Assembly (NCBI GenBank): GCA_002025645.1
Contig: CP018783.1
Coordinates: 2,790,001-2,854,000 of the forward strand
DNA: 64,000 bases
Origin: Curtobacterium pusillum
GTDB taxonomy: Bacteria > Actinomycetota > Actinomycetes > Actinomycetales > Microbacteriaceae
Direction: 5' to 3'
Below, one piece after another: positions 17,408 to 26,709 of this stretch. Under the pieces are notes generated by a model that did not search any database, was not told the origin of the DNA, and saw nothing but the letters and a program-made list of their open reading frames with translations. Position 1 is the first letter of the stretch, and every line of letters begins with the position of its first letter. The translations under genes and the position numbers were made by a program.

Positions 17408-17456
17408 TCGACGCTGGCGGGAATGCCGGCGGCTGAGGTACGTTGTACCCAGCAAG

Positions 17457-17474
17457 TCGATGCAAACGCATCGA
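17457..17474 (+). promoter_or_regulatory. Perfect palindromic operator candidate
   Basis: TCGATGC (17457-17463), AAAC, GCATCGA (17468-17474) lies 21 nt before the monooxygenase start. GGTAC/GTACC (17437-17448) is a second small inverted repeat directly upstream. The regulator is not known. Confidence 0.5.
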
Positions 17475-17495
17475 AATCGCGGAAGGCGGCGCATC

Positions 17496-18635
17496 ATGCA
17501 GTTCGGCATCTTCACGGTCAGTGACGTCACGACCGACCCCACCACCGGGCACACCCCCGACGACACCCAGCGGGTCCGGGACATCCTGACGATCGCCGAG
17601 CACGCCGACCAGGCCGGCCTCGACGTCTTCGCCACCGGTGAGCACCACAACCCGCCGTTCGTCGCGTCGTCGCCGACCACCATGCTCGGCTACCTCGCCG
17701 GACGCACGAAGAACATCACGCTGTCGACCTCGACGACCCTCATCACCACGAACGACCCGGTGCGCATCGCCGAGGAGTACGCGATGCTCCAGGTCATCTC
17801 CGACGGTCGCATGGACCTCATGATGGGCCGCGGCAACACCGGCCCCGTCTACCCCTGGTTCGGGCAGGACATCCGCCAGGGCGTCAACCTGGCGATCGAG
17901 AACTACGCGCTCGTCCGCCAGCTCTGGGAGAACGACGTCGTCAACTGGCAGGGCAAGTTCCGCACGCCGCTGCAGGGCTTCACCTCGACCCCGCGTCCGC
18001 TCGACGGCGTCCCGCCCTTCGTGTGGCACGGCTCCATCCGGACGCCGGAGATCGCCGAGCAGGCCGCGTACTACGGCGACGGCTTCTTCCACAACAACAT
18101 CTTCTGGCCGATCGAGCACACCGCGCAGATGGTCGGGCTGTACCGGCAGCGCTTCGAGCACTACGGACACGGGCGTGCCGACCAGGCGATCGTGGGCCTC
18201 GGTGGGCAGTTCTTCGCGCGCAAGAACTCGCAGGACGCGATCGACGAGTTCCGCCCGTACTTCGACAACGCGCCGGTCTACGGTCACGGCCCGTCGATGG
18301 AGGACTTCACCCACCAGACCCCGCTCACCGTCGGCTCCCCGCAGCAGGTCATCGACCGGTACGCCGCCATGAAGGACAGCGTCGGGCACTACCAGCGCCA
18401 GCTGTTCCTCGTCGACCACGCGGGGCTGCCGCTCAAGACGGTGCTCGAGCAGATCGACATCCTGGCCGAGGACATCGTGCCGGCGCTCCGGACCATCAAC
18501 GACGAGGGGCGTCCGGCCGACGTGCCGTCCGACCCGCCGTCGCACGCGGCGCGCGCGGCCGCGGCGCTCGCCGCCGGCACGGCGGGCAGCGACCACGTCG
18601 CCGCCGAGGACGAGTGGACGGGCGCGTCGGTCTGA
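17496..18635 (+). CDS. LLM-class flavin-dependent oxidoreductase (luciferase-like monooxygenase)
   Basis: 379 residues. The TIM-barrel start MQFGIFTVSDV and the motif FATGEHHNPPFVASSP are typical of bacterial luciferase-like monooxygenases, as is the FMN-binding region around RMDLMMGRGNTGP. The ATG has GGAAGGCGG upstream. The final 40 residues are Ala-rich and low complexity. Substrate is unknown. It stands alone, followed by two palindromes. Confidence 0.9.
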   Translation: MQFGIFTVSDVTTDPTTGHTPDDTQRVRDILTIAEHADQAGLDVFATGEHHNPPFVASSPTTMLGYLAGRTKNITLSTSTTLITTNDPVRIAEEYAMLQVISDGRMDLMMGRGNTGPVYPWFGQDIRQGVNLAIENYALVRQLWENDVVNWQGKFRTPLQGFTSTPRPLDGVPPFVWHGSIRTPEIAEQAAYYGDGFFHNNIFWPIEHTAQMVGLYRQRFEHYGHGRADQAIVGLGGQFFARKNSQDAIDEFRPYFDNAPVYGHGPSMEDFTHQTPLTVGSPQQVIDRYAAMKDSVGHYQRQLFLVDHAGLPLKTVLEQIDILAEDIVPALRTINDEGRPADVPSDPPSHAARAAAALAAGTAGSDHVAAEDEWTGASV

Positions 18636-18663
18636 CGCGCGCAGCGCTCGCTGCGCGCGCTTC

Positions 18664-18714
18664 GTGAGCAGGAATGGTCGGGTCCCGGAAGGTGACCCGA
18701 CCATTTCTGCTCAC
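18664..18714. terminator. Palindromic repeat with core GTGAGCAGRAATGGTCGGGT
   Basis: The 21-nt arms 18664-18684 and 18694-18714 are complementary at 20 positions with a 9-nt loop. Second copy of the repeat at 7190-7250. Confidence 0.75.
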
Positions 18715-18737
18715 CATGCGGGGTGGGCTCGACCACG

Positions 18738-18785
18738 GACGGCCTGGAGGCGCGGTGCGGGCTGGCACCGCGCCTCCAGGCCGTC
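18738..18785. terminator. CTGGAGGCRCGG-family palindrome
   Basis: The 21-nt arms 18738-18758 and 18765-18785 are exact inverted copies with a 6-nt loop, of the same family as 3061-3106. It stands between convergent genes and ends at the SMR gene stop. Confidence 0.8.
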
Positions 18786-19140
18786 ACGGCGTGCGTTGCG
18801 AGTCTCGTGCCGGGGTGGCCGGGCGGGCGGGGACCAGCTTGAGGCCCACCACGCAGCCGACGATGCCGGCGATGAACAGCACGCGCAGCACCGTCACGGG
18901 CTCGGCGCCGGTGGCCATGCCCCACAGCACGGTGAGGGCGGCACCGGTCCCCGTCCACACCGCGTACGCCGTGCTGATCGGGATGTGCTTCAGGACGTAG
19001 CCGAACGCGACGAGGCTCACGACGATGGTGATCGCGAACACGATGGTCGGGCCCGGGACGGTGAACCCGTCGCTCTCGCCGAGGGCGGTGGCCCAGACGG
19101 TCTCGAGCGCGGCGCTGACGAACAGGACGATCCACGGCAT
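18784..19140 (-). CDS. SMR-family transporter subunit
   Basis: 118 residues, four helices, beginning MPWIVLFVSAALETVWATAL with the membrane glutamate (E13) essential in the small multidrug resistance family. The WATALG pattern is closer to the SugE/Gdx guanidinium-exporter branch than to EmrE. The C-terminal tail is about 15 residues longer than usual. It is one base behind a second SMR gene, as in paired heterodimeric SMR systems. Confidence 0.88.
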   Translation of the reverse strand: MPWIVLFVSAALETVWATALGESDGFTVPGPTIVFAITIVVSLVAFGYVLKHIPISTAYAVWTGTGAALTVLWGMATGAEPVTVLRVLFIAGIVGCVVGLKLVPARPATPARDSQRTP

Positions 19141-19141
19141 C

Positions 19142-19456
19142 TCAGCTCACCACCTTGAGGCCGACGACGCAGGCGACGAGGCCCAGGACGAGGGCGATCC
19201 GGGCGACCGACGCTGCCTCCTGCTTGCGGAGGATCGCGACGATCACCGTGAGTGATGCGCCGATGCCGACCCAGACGGCGTAGGCGGTGCCGACCGGGAT
19301 CTCCTTCATCGCGAACGCCAGACCGACCATGCTCAGGGCCATGCCGGCGACGAACACGATCGTCGGGACGACCTTCTTGAAGCCGTTCGAGGCGCCGAGG
19401 GCGGTGGCCCACACGGCCTCGAGGACGCCGGACAGGACGAGGATCACCCATGCCAT
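19142..19456 (-). CDS. SMR-family transporter subunit, partner
   Basis: 104 residues, four helices, with MAWVILVLSGVLEAVWATAL including the conserved glutamate. The ATG has AAGGAG upstream. It is the first gene of the pair and is divergent from the TetR regulator, with operator-like palindromes between them. The two subunits probably form an antiparallel proton-coupled exporter for small cations; the substrate cannot be told from sequence. Confidence 0.9.
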   Translation of the reverse strand: MAWVILVLSGVLEAVWATALGASNGFKKVVPTIVFVAGMALSMVGLAFAMKEIPVGTAYAVWVGIGASLTVIVAILRKQEAASVARIALVLGLVACVVGLKVVS

Positions 19457-19475
19457 GACGATCTCCTTCCATGAG

Positions 19476-19514
19476 TCGTACGAGTGTGCGAGTACGAAAG
19501 TAGCACAGTTGTGC
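19476..19514. promoter_or_regulatory. Operators between the SMR pair and tetR
   Basis: TCGTAC (19476-19481) and GTACGA (19492-19497) form an inverted repeat, and GCACAGTTGTGC (19503-19514) is a perfect 5-bp-arm palindrome. The second ends four bases before the tetR start, which suggests autorepression and a leaderless message. Confidence 0.5.
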
Positions 19515-19518
19515 GAGT

Positions 19519-20106
19519 ATGGGTGGCATGACGAGGAGCATCGACGTCGAGGAACGGCGCCGCACCGTGTCCGAGGCAGCGTGCCGGGTCCTCGCGCGGG
19601 ACGGCCTCGGGGCGCTGAGCGTCCGGAACGTCGCCGCCGAGGCCGGCCTGCCGCCGAGCACCGTGCGCTACGTGTTCCCGACGCAGTCGAGCATGCGCGA
19701 GCACACCATCACGCTCGTGTTCGACCGCACGCGGGAGCGGATCGAGGCGATCCCGGCGGACCGATCGGGTCGCGAACGTGCACACCGGATCGTCCTCGAG
19801 CTGCTGCCCCTCGACGAGGAGCGGGTCATCGAGCTCGACGTCTACCTCGCCCTCGGGAACGCCGCGCTGACCGACGCCGAGCTCCGGCCGGCGCTCGACC
19901 GCGTCGTCGACGAGATGCGGGAGTGGAGCGAGGAGATCCTCGGGCTCGTCGGGGTGCCCGCCGCCGATCGTGAGTACGAGGCCCGGCGGCTGCACGCGTT
20001 GATCGACGGACTCGCGATGCACGTCGTGCGGCTCGCGCCGGGAGAGTCCGGCGACTGGGCGATCGAGGTGGTCGACCGGCACCTCGACGGGGTCGCCGCG
20101 GGCTGA
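19519..20106 (+). CDS. TetR-family regulator of the SMR pair
   Basis: 195 residues (an ATG three codons in, at 19528, is also possible). The N-terminal helix-turn-helix has the TetR pattern VRNVAAEAGLPPSTVRYVFPTQ (about residues 33-54). The C-terminal domain is helical and ligand-binding. It is divergent from the two exporter genes and is their probable repressor. Confidence 0.88.
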   Translation: MGGMTRSIDVEERRRTVSEAACRVLARDGLGALSVRNVAAEAGLPPSTVRYVFPTQSSMREHTITLVFDRTRERIEAIPADRSGRERAHRIVLELLPLDEERVIELDVYLALGNAALTDAELRPALDRVVDEMREWSEEILGLVGVPAADREYEARRLHALIDGLAMHVVRLAPGESGDWAIEVVDRHLDGVAAG

Positions 20107-20148
20107 CGCCGGGCGCCGCGTCGCCTGCTCCCGGCGACGCTCGTCGCC

Positions 20149-20160
20149 TATCCTTGCCCG
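20149..20160 (+). promoter_or_regulatory. -10 element, leaderless permease gene
   Basis: TATCCT (20149-20154) is six bases from the GTG start at 20161, with no ribosome binding site between. Confidence 0.4.
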
Positions 20161-21186
20161 GTGACGACGACCACCCGGCCGCCGCAGCGCGCTGACTCCC
20201 GATCGCGGGCCCTCACCGGCCCCGGGCTCGTGCTGCTCGCCGTCGTCGTGCTGCTCGGGATCCGCCTGCTCTCCCCGGCCGTCGGGACCGCGGGGCTGCC
20301 GAACGTCGTGCAGGACTTCCTCACCCTGGCGATCAGCGTCGTCGTCGAGTCCCTGCCGTTCGTCGTGCTCGGCATCGTGCTGTCCATCGTCGTCGAGGTC
20401 TGGGTGCCCGTCGGCGCGCTCGAGAAGGTCCTGCCGCAGCGCCCGATCCCGCGCCGGGCCGTGATCTCCCTGATCGGCATGCTCTTCCCGGTGTGCGAGT
20501 GCGGGAACGTGCCGCTCGCTCGAGGCCTCATGATGCGCGGGTTCACCCCGGCCGAGGCCGTCACGTTCCTCGTCGCCGCCCCGATCCTCAACCCGCTCGT
20601 GATCATCAGCACCGCGCAGGCGTTCGGCTGGTCCGGCTGGATCCTGCCGGTCCGCATCGTCGGTGGCTTCGTCATCGCCAACCTCGTCGGCTGGATCGTC
20701 GCCGCGCACCGTCGTCCGGCCGACCTGCTGCTGCCCGCGTTCGAGGCCCGCTGCCGTGCGGCGATCGGTGCCCCGCGGTCCCGGAACCGCTGGCGGGACA
20801 GCGCGGCGCAGTTCGGTGGCGAGACCGCGACGATGATGCCCGCGCTGTTCGTCGGTGCCGGGCTGGCCGCCGCGATCCAGGTCGCCGTGCCCCGGTCGAC
20901 GCTCGTGTCGATCGGCGCGAACCCGGTGCTGTCCGTCGCCGCGATGATGCTCCTGGCGATGACGGTGTCGCTGTGCTCGAACGTGGACGCCTTCTTCGCG
21001 CTGTCGTTCGCGTCGACGTTCCTACCAGGGTCGATCACCGCCTTCCTCATCATCGGGCCGATCATCGACGTGAAGATGATCGCCCTGCTCCGGACGACGT
21101 TCCGTGCACGCTTCCTGGTGCTGCTCGCCGTCGTCTGCGTCCTGTTCGCCGCGACCGTCGGGTTGGTGATGAATGTCCTCGTCTGA
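20161..21186 (+). CDS. YraQ/UPF0718-type permease
   Basis: 341 residues with about eight helices. Family motifs are present: FPVCECGNVPLARGLMMRG (with the conserved cysteines) and AAPILNPLVI, plus SLCSNVDAFFA in the second half. Members transport or handle unknown, possibly metal or thiol-related, substrates. It overlaps the TIGR03943 gene by 14 bases, a conserved pairing (YcgR/YcgQ in Bacillus). Confidence 0.87.
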   Translation: MTTTTRPPQRADSRSRALTGPGLVLLAVVVLLGIRLLSPAVGTAGLPNVVQDFLTLAISVVVESLPFVVLGIVLSIVVEVWVPVGALEKVLPQRPIPRRAVISLIGMLFPVCECGNVPLARGLMMRGFTPAEAVTFLVAAPILNPLVIISTAQAFGWSGWILPVRIVGGFVIANLVGWIVAAHRRPADLLLPAFEARCRAAIGAPRSRNRWRDSAAQFGGETATMMPALFVGAGLAAAIQVAVPRSTLVSIGANPVLSVAAMMLLAMTVSLCSNVDAFFALSFASTFLPGSITAFLIIGPIIDVKMIALLRTTFRARFLVLLAVVCVLFAATVGLVMNVLV

Positions 21187-21955
21187 GTCGCGCCTGCCCG
21201 CGTACCTCGGCCTCGGGTCGGTGCTCGCGGTGGCGCTCTGCACGCTGTGGCTCGCCCTCGCCGGGCACCTCGACCTGTACATCAACCCGCGGTACTCGGT
21301 GTTCACGATCGTCCTCGCGGCCGTCGCGGTGCCCGCGTCGGTCGCCGGCCTGGTGGTCGTGGCGCGCGGGCACGAGCACGTGCACGACGACGAGGAGCAC
21401 GAGCACCGGCCTGGAGGCGCGGGTCGTCTCACACGTACCGTCCTCGGTGGGGTGGCGGCGCTCGTCACGATCGGGGTCACCGCCGCCATGCTCGTCCTGC
21501 CCCCGACGACCCTCTCCGCCCGCACCGCACAGCAGCGGAGCGTCGACTCGGCGACCCTGTCGAACGCCACCGGATCGGAAGCGGCGGTGTCCCTGCTCGG
21601 CAGCGGCTCGGTCGACACGTCGGAGTACGGCGTGAAGGACTGGGCCGCCCTCATCCGTCAGACCACGGACACCACGTCGCTCGTCGGCAAGCAGGTGCGA
21701 CTCTCCGGGTTCGTCGTGCCCGGGTCGGACGGCTCGTTCACCCTGACCCGGTTCGTGATCAGCTGCTGCGCCGTGGACGCCCAGCCCGTCGGACTCGGGG
21801 TCGTCACGGACGGCACCGTCCCCGACGAGGACCAGTGGGTCACCGTGACCGGTGCGCTCGCCGCCAACCCGGACCAGTCGGCGGACGCCCGGATCGTCAT
21901 CAAGGCAGCGACGGTCAAGAAGATCGCGCAGCCGAAGGACCCGTATGAGTACTGA
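21173..21955 (+). CDS. TIGR03943-family permease partner
   Basis: 260 residues. Two helices at the N terminus are followed by a His/Glu-rich loop (HEHVHDDEEHEHR), a third helix and an extracytoplasmic DUF1980-like domain with VRLSGFVVPGSDGSF and RFVISCCAVDAQPVG. The double cysteine and the His-rich loop suggest metal contact (inference). A copy of CTGGAGGC (21411-21418) follows the His-rich loop. It forms an operon with the permease before it and the secreted protein after it. Confidence 0.85.
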   Translation: MSSSESRLPAYLGLGSVLAVALCTLWLALAGHLDLYINPRYSVFTIVLAAVAVPASVAGLVVVARGHEHVHDDEEHEHRPGGAGRLTRTVLGGVAALVTIGVTAAMLVLPPTTLSARTAQQRSVDSATLSNATGSEAAVSLLGSGSVDTSEYGVKDWAALIRQTTDTTSLVGKQVRLSGFVVPGSDGSFTLTRFVISCCAVDAQPVGLGVVTDGTVPDEDQWVTVTGALAANPDQSADARIVIKAATVKKIAQPKDPYEY

Positions 21956-23357
21956 GGCTGAGACGACGCAGCGCCGCCGGCCCCGGAACCGCTTCCGTCG
22001 CCGCCTCGTCGCCACCGTCCTGGTGTTCGTCGTCGTCGGCACGGCCGCCGCGGTCGTCGGGTCGCAGCAGGGACCCCGGCTCCGCGACGTCACGTACGAC
22101 GCCACCGGGCTGGTGTCCAGGCCGGCCCAGCGCGTGATCCTCACCGCGAACCAGGCGCTGCAGAAGGTGTCCGCCGCCGACGTCCGGGTCAGCCCGGCGG
22201 CCGCGCACACCGTGACCTCGAGCGGGAACACGATCGCCGTGGAGTTCGCCGGACCCCTGGCGTACGACCGCGACTACACGGTCACCGTCGAGGGGGTCCG
22301 CGCCCCCGGGCAACGGGCGACCTCAGACCTCCGTGCCTCGATCCGGACCGGGAGCACCGACGTCCTCGCGCTCGTTCCAGGAGGGACCGGCGCGGAGGAC
22401 CGGATCGTCCGCCGGTCCCTCGACGCCGGGGGCGCGACCACCGTGTATCAGGGGACCGGCATCGCGGAGTACGTCCGCCTCGGCCGGTCGCTCGTCGTGG
22501 TGAGCGGGACGGACGCCGGGTCCTCCGTCGACATCGTGCCGCTCGCCGGCGGGGTGCAGGACGAGGACGCCCCCGTCGAGCACCTCACGCTGCCGACCGC
22601 CGAGGGCCGCGTCACCGCCCTGCACGCCGCGGACGACGGCGCCTCGTTCGGGTTCGAGTACGCCGACACCTCGACGGGACAGTCCCGCAACGTCGGGCTG
22701 TACGTCGTCGACATGACCGGGACGCACCTGCCGACCGCGATCGACGCGAGCGGCAAGCCGGTGACCGGGGCCGTCCCGATGACGGTCGGGCAGTGGGCGT
22801 ACGTCCCCCGGACCGAGAGCGCCCTCGTCCGGACCGGCAGCGACGACCTCGTGCTCGTCGACATGAGCGGGCGGACCGACGCCGTCCGGCTCGGGAGCGC
22901 CACGTACCTGCACGGCTTCGTCGGCACCGGCACCACCGCCGTGGTCGAGACCGGGACCGGCATCGTGCGCCTCGACCTCACGGACGGCGAGCGGACCGCA
23001 CTGCGGGCCCCCGCCGCCAGCACCGACGCCGCCTACCTCGGGCGCATCGCCCAGCTGACGGACGACAGCTACCTGCGGGTGGTGGGGGACGTGCGGTCGG
23101 ACGGGACCATCTCGCAACGGATCGTGCGTGTGGAGGGGAGCCGCGCCTCCAGGCTGCCCGTGACCGTCCCCGAGGACGCGAGCGCCACGGCGGTCTGCCC
23201 GTCCCCGAACGGGCAGTTCGTCGCCGTCGCGACGAAGTCGGCGACGAGCGAGCTCGTGAGCATCGTCGACGCCACCTCGGGTGCGCTCGAGGCGAGCATC
23301 GACGCGGGGTCCGTGGACTGGTGCGCGGCGTTGCCGTCGGGCGACGAGGTCGGCTAG
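21945..23357 (+). CDS. Secreted/membrane-anchored beta-propeller-like protein
   Basis: 470 residues. One N-terminal helix (about 20-42) is followed by an Ig-like domain (about 50-125, ending FAGPLAYDRDYTVTVEG), as in the Big_5/copper-resistance-like domains. The remainder is repetitive beta-strand sequence without clear family signature, probably a propeller. It overlaps the gene before by 11 bases. The stop TAG lies in CTAG and overlaps the stop of the convergent AraC gene. One GCCTCCAG copy (23145-23152) is inside. Function unknown. Confidence 0.65.
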   Translation: MSTEAETTQRRRPRNRFRRRLVATVLVFVVVGTAAAVVGSQQGPRLRDVTYDATGLVSRPAQRVILTANQALQKVSAADVRVSPAAAHTVTSSGNTIAVEFAGPLAYDRDYTVTVEGVRAPGQRATSDLRASIRTGSTDVLALVPGGTGAEDRIVRRSLDAGGATTVYQGTGIAEYVRLGRSLVVVSGTDAGSSVDIVPLAGGVQDEDAPVEHLTLPTAEGRVTALHAADDGASFGFEYADTSTGQSRNVGLYVVDMTGTHLPTAIDASGKPVTGAVPMTVGQWAYVPRTESALVRTGSDDLVLVDMSGRTDAVRLGSATYLHGFVGTGTTAVVETGTGIVRLDLTDGERTALRAPAASTDAAYLGRIAQLTDDSYLRVVGDVRSDGTISQRIVRVEGSRASRLPVTVPEDASATAVCPSPNGQFVAVATKSATSELVSIVDATSGALEASIDAGSVDWCAALPSGDEVG

Positions 23358-24313
23358 CGCCGGAGCGTCACCTTCGGGTACTCGCCGAACCGGCGGAGGT
23401 ACTCGCCCGAGAACCGACCCATGTGCGTGAAGCCCCAGCGCGCCGCGACGTCCGCGACGGCGACCTGGGCGGGGGAGGCGCGGAGCAGGTCCTCGTGGGC
23501 GCGGCGCAGCCGGACCTCGCGCAGGTACTGCATCGGCGACCGGTCGAGGGTCCGGTGGAAGGCCTCCTGCAGGCCGCGGACGCTGAGGTCGGCGACCCGG
23601 GCGAGGTCTGACACCGTCAAGGGCTCGTGCGCGTGCGCGTGGATGTGGTCGACGGCGGTGCGGATCCGGGCGTTCCGGTGCTCGCCCCAGCCGATCGGGG
23701 CGACCTCGGCACGGAACCGGTACATGTCGAGCAGTGCCCGGGTGGTCTCGCGCTGGGACTCGTGCCACGCGAGTGACTCGGAGCCCTGTTCGCGGAGGGC
23801 CCGGACGGACGATGCGACCGCGGTGCGCCACCGTGCCATCGACTCGGCCGTGGGGGTGGCGTTCCTGTCGAAGTCGACCGACCCGTCGACCAGGTACCGC
23901 TCGGATGCGACGTCGAGCACGAGCCCGCGGTCGAGGTGCACGAGCCGCTGGTCCCAGTCGGTGTAGTCGATGCTGAACCGCTGCTCGATCGGGAAGAGCG
24001 TCGGGACCCCCGGTTGCATCCGGACCTCGTCGCGGCCGGCGTCGATCGCGGCGACACCGTCGTCGATCCACTGGACGACGACCTCGCCCTCGACGGCTGC
24101 GTCCCCGCGAAGGGATCCGTGCATCTGCGACCGGCGGATGCTCATCCGGTCGTCGCCGACACCGACGTAGCGGTACCAGTACGAGCCGTCGGTGCGATCG
24201 GAGCGCCACGAACGGCCGGCGTACATGCCGGCGAGGTCGGTGACGGCAGCGTCCGTGTCGGTGCCCGTGACGGACACGAGGGGAGGGGTGCCCTCGTGGG
24301 CCGTGGTGGTCAT
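23354..24313 (-). CDS. AraC-family transcriptional regulator
   Basis: 319 residues. The N-terminal half is a sensor domain of the AraC-binding-like type. The C-terminal 100 residues hold two helix-turn-helix units, with VSDLARVADLSVRGLQEAFH and VADVAARWGFTHMGRFSGEY. The ATG at 24313 begins MTTTAHEG; upstream in-frame codons lack a ribosome binding site. Its target is unknown; the alcohol dehydrogenase gene upstream on the same strand is separated by a hairpin. Confidence 0.85.
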   Translation of the reverse strand: MTTTAHEGTPPLVSVTGTDTDAAVTDLAGMYAGRSWRSDRTDGSYWYRYVGVGDDRMSIRRSQMHGSLRGDAAVEGEVVVQWIDDGVAAIDAGRDEVRMQPGVPTLFPIEQRFSIDYTDWDQRLVHLDRGLVLDVASERYLVDGSVDFDRNATPTAESMARWRTAVASSVRALREQGSESLAWHESQRETTRALLDMYRFRAEVAPIGWGEHRNARIRTAVDHIHAHAHEPLTVSDLARVADLSVRGLQEAFHRTLDRSPMQYLREVRLRRAHEDLLRASPAQVAVADVAARWGFTHMGRFSGEYLRRFGEYPKVTLRR

Positions 24314-24404
24314 GGGTCGAGTCTGTCGTGTGCAGCTCGTTCGTGCCTGTGCGGTGCGCGTGTCGGACGGTGGGGTGGTGAGTGTGCGGATCGCGCGCAC
24401 AGAG

Positions 24405-24444
24405 GACTGGAGGCGCGGTACCAGCTGGCACCGCGCCTCCAGTC
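24405..24444. terminator. CTGGAGGCRCGG-family palindrome
   Basis: This 40-bp palindrome has one mismatched pair, centred on AGCT, and repeats the sequence at 3061-3106. It stands 30 nt behind the alcohol dehydrogenase stop. Confidence 0.8.
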
Positions 24445-24474
24445 AGAATCTCGTTGCGTCGAGGACGCGACCCG

Positions 24475-25521
24475 CTACGCCAGCGTCGCCGCGTCGATCA
24501 CGAAGCGGTACCGGACGTCCGACGACAGGACGCGCTCGTACGCCTCGTTGATGTACTCGGCGCTGATGAGCTCGGTCTCCGGCAGGATGCCGTGCTCGGC
24601 GCAGAAGTCGAGCATCTCCTGGGTCTCACGGATGCCACCGATGGCCGAACCGGCCCAGCTGCGACGCGAGCCGATCAGGGCGAAGGCGGGGACCTCGAGC
24701 GGCTCCGACGGAGCGCCGACGTTGACGATGGTGCCGTCGACCGCGAGCAGGCCCAGGTAGGCGCCCATCGGGATCTTCGCCGACACCGTGTTGATGATGA
24801 GGTCGAAGGAGTTCGCGAGCTTCTCGAACGTCTCCGGGTCCTTCGTCGCGTAGTGGGCGACGGCACCGAAGCGCAGGGAGTCCTCCTGCTTGGAGGTGGT
24901 CTGCGACAGGACGGTGACCTCGGCGCCGAGCGCGGCGGCGATCTTGACGCCCATGTGGCCGAGTCCGCCGAGGCCGACGATCGCGACCTTCTTGCCGGGG
25001 CCGGCCTTCCAGTGGTGCAGCGGCGAGTACAGGGTGATGCCGGCGCAGAGCAGCGGCGCGACCTTCTCGATGTCGAGCGACTCGGGGACGCGCAGCACGA
25101 AGTCCTCGTTCACCACGACCGCCTGTGAGTAGCCGCCCTGGGTGATGCTGCCGTCGGCGGGGTCGACGCCCGCGTAGGTCCGGATGTTGCCCTTGAGGCA
25201 GTACTGTTCCTCGCCCTTCAGGCAGTTCTCGCACTCGCCGCAGGAGTTCACCATGCAGCCGACGCCGACGCGGTCGCCGACCTTGTGCTTGGTGACGTTC
25301 TCGCCGACGGAGGCGACGTGGCCGACGATCTCGTGGCCGACGACCTGGGGGTACTGGATCTCGCCCCACTCGCCGCGGACGGTGTGGATGTCCGAGTGGC
25401 AGATGCCGGCGTAGGCGATGTCGATCTCGACGTCGTTCGGGCCGAGGTCACGACGGGTGATGGTGGTCTTGACGAGCGGTTCCGTGGCGGACGGGGCCGC
25501 GTACGCGTTGACGGTGCGCAA
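24475..25521 (-). CDS. Zinc-dependent NAD(P) alcohol dehydrogenase (YahK/CAD-like)
   Basis: 348 residues, the normal family length. The catalytic zinc site is GICHSDIHT with GHEIVGHV, the structural zinc site is [15 protein letters not shown], and the nucleotide fold is [14 protein letters not shown]. The end [13 protein letters not shown] is typical of the cinnamyl-alcohol/YahK group. The start is probably the TTG at 25521, since no ATG or GTG fits; AGGAG lies four bases upstream, which is rather close. It reduces aldehydes or oxidises primary alcohols in the cytoplasm. Confidence 0.9.
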   Translation of the reverse strand: MRTVNAYAAPSATEPLVKTTITRRDLGPNDVEIDIAYAGICHSDIHTVRGEWGEIQYPQVVGHEIVGHVASVGENVTKHKVGDRVGVGCMVNSCGECENCLKGEEQYCLKGNIRTYAGVDPADGSITQGGYSQAVVVNEDFVLRVPESLDIEKVAPLLCAGITLYSPLHHWKAGPGKKVAIVGLGGLGHMGVKIAAALGAEVTVLSQTTSKQEDSLRFGAVAHYATKDPETFEKLANSFDLIINTVSAKIPMGAYLGLLAVDGTIVNVGAPSEPLEVPAFALIGSRRSWAGSAIGGIRETQEMLDFCAEHGILPETELISAEYINEAYERVLSSDVRYRFVIDAATLA

Positions 25522-25652
25522 TGGTCTCCTCGTGGGGTTGCTTCGGACCGGATCCGGTCCTGCTCCAGTCTCGTGGAGCGCGCCATTCCGTGGGAGGTCC
25601 CACTGGGGCACCCCTCTCGTGTCAGCCCTCGCGTGTCGGCTGCGCTGGGCCG

Positions 25653-26675
25653 TCAGCCGACCATGCGGGCGAGGCGCTGCCCGGCGATCCGGGCGAACCG
25701 CAGCGGGTCGGCCAGGGCGTCGGCGGGCTCGCCGGTGGTCTGCGTCGCGAGCACGGTGAGCGAGGCGGCGGCGTCGTAGTCCTCCAGCGACACGTCGATC
25801 GCCCCGGCGACGAGCATCGACCGAGCACCGGGAGCGTGCGACGCCGTCAGGGCCCGCACCACCGACGGCACCTTGCCCGCAGCGCTCTGCCCGTCGTACC
25901 GCCCCTCGCCCGTGATCACCACGTCGGCCCCGTCCAGCAGCGCCGGGAGCCCCAGGACGTCCGCGACCGCCGAGGCCCCTCGAGCAAGCGTCGCGCCCCA
26001 CACCAGCAGCCCGAACCCGACGCCACCGGCAGCACCGGCACCCGGCGTCGACGGGTCGACGTCGGGGAACCGTGCCGCGAATACCGCGAGTCTCTCGTCG
26101 AAAGCGGCTACACGTGAGGGTTCGATGCCCTTCTGTGGCCCGAAGACCGCGGCGGCGCCCGTCGGCCCGAGCAACGGCGACGTGACGTCGGTGAGCACGA
26201 CGACCCCGCCGGACGGCAGCGGCAGGTCGCCGATGACGTCGAGGACGGACGAACCGCCGTCCGTCGACGCACTGCCCCCGATCCCGAGCACGATGGCCGT
26301 CACCCCGAAGGAGAGTGCAGCGGCGATCGCCTCGCCGAACCCCCGCGAGGTCGCAGTGTCGGGCAACAGGTCCCCGCCGAGCAGGGGGAGCCCGCTCGTC
26401 GCCGCGAGTTCGACCACGGCACGGCCGTCCGGCAGTCGGAGCCAGGAGGTGACGACGGGGGATCCGTCCGGTCCGGTGACGGTGATCGGGACGCGCACGG
26501 CACCGGGAACGGCGGTCTCGAAGGCGTCGAGCGTGCCCTCGCCGCCGTCGGCCATCGGCGCGAGCGTCACGGTGTCGTCCGGTCGCGCGGACAGCCAGCC
26601 GTCACGGATCGCCTCGGCGACGGACGCAGCCGTCGCGGTGCCCTTGAAGGAGTCCGGAGCCACGACGATTCGCAC
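25653..26675 (-). CDS. Glycerate kinase
   Basis: 340 residues, slightly shorter than the usual 370. Family-1 glycerate kinase features are [13 protein letters not shown] at the N terminus, [28 protein letters not shown] and [15 protein letters not shown]. It makes 2- or 3-phosphoglycerate from glycerate. The GTG at 26675 starts the conserved [10 protein letters not shown]; earlier codons lie in the iron-box region. No neighbouring gene belongs to the same pathway. Confidence 0.9.
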   Translation of the reverse strand: MRIVVAPDSFKGTATAASVAEAIRDGWLSARPDDTVTLAPMADGGEGTLDAFETAVPGAVRVPITVTGPDGSPVVTSWLRLPDGRAVVELAATSGLPLLGGDLLPDTATSRGFGEAIAAALSFGVTAIVLGIGGSASTDGGSSVLDVIGDLPLPSGGVVVLTDVTSPLLGPTGAAAVFGPQKGIEPSRVAAFDERLAVFAARFPDVDPSTPGAGAAGGVGFGLLVWGATLARGASAVADVLGLPALLDGADVVITGEGRYDGQSAAGKVPSVVRALTASHAPGARSMLVAGAIDVSLEDYDAAASLTVLATQTTGEPADALADPLRFARIAGQRLARMVG

Positions 26676-26709
26676 CCGACAACCGTAGCGGAGATGGTCA
26701 CTGGACAAG

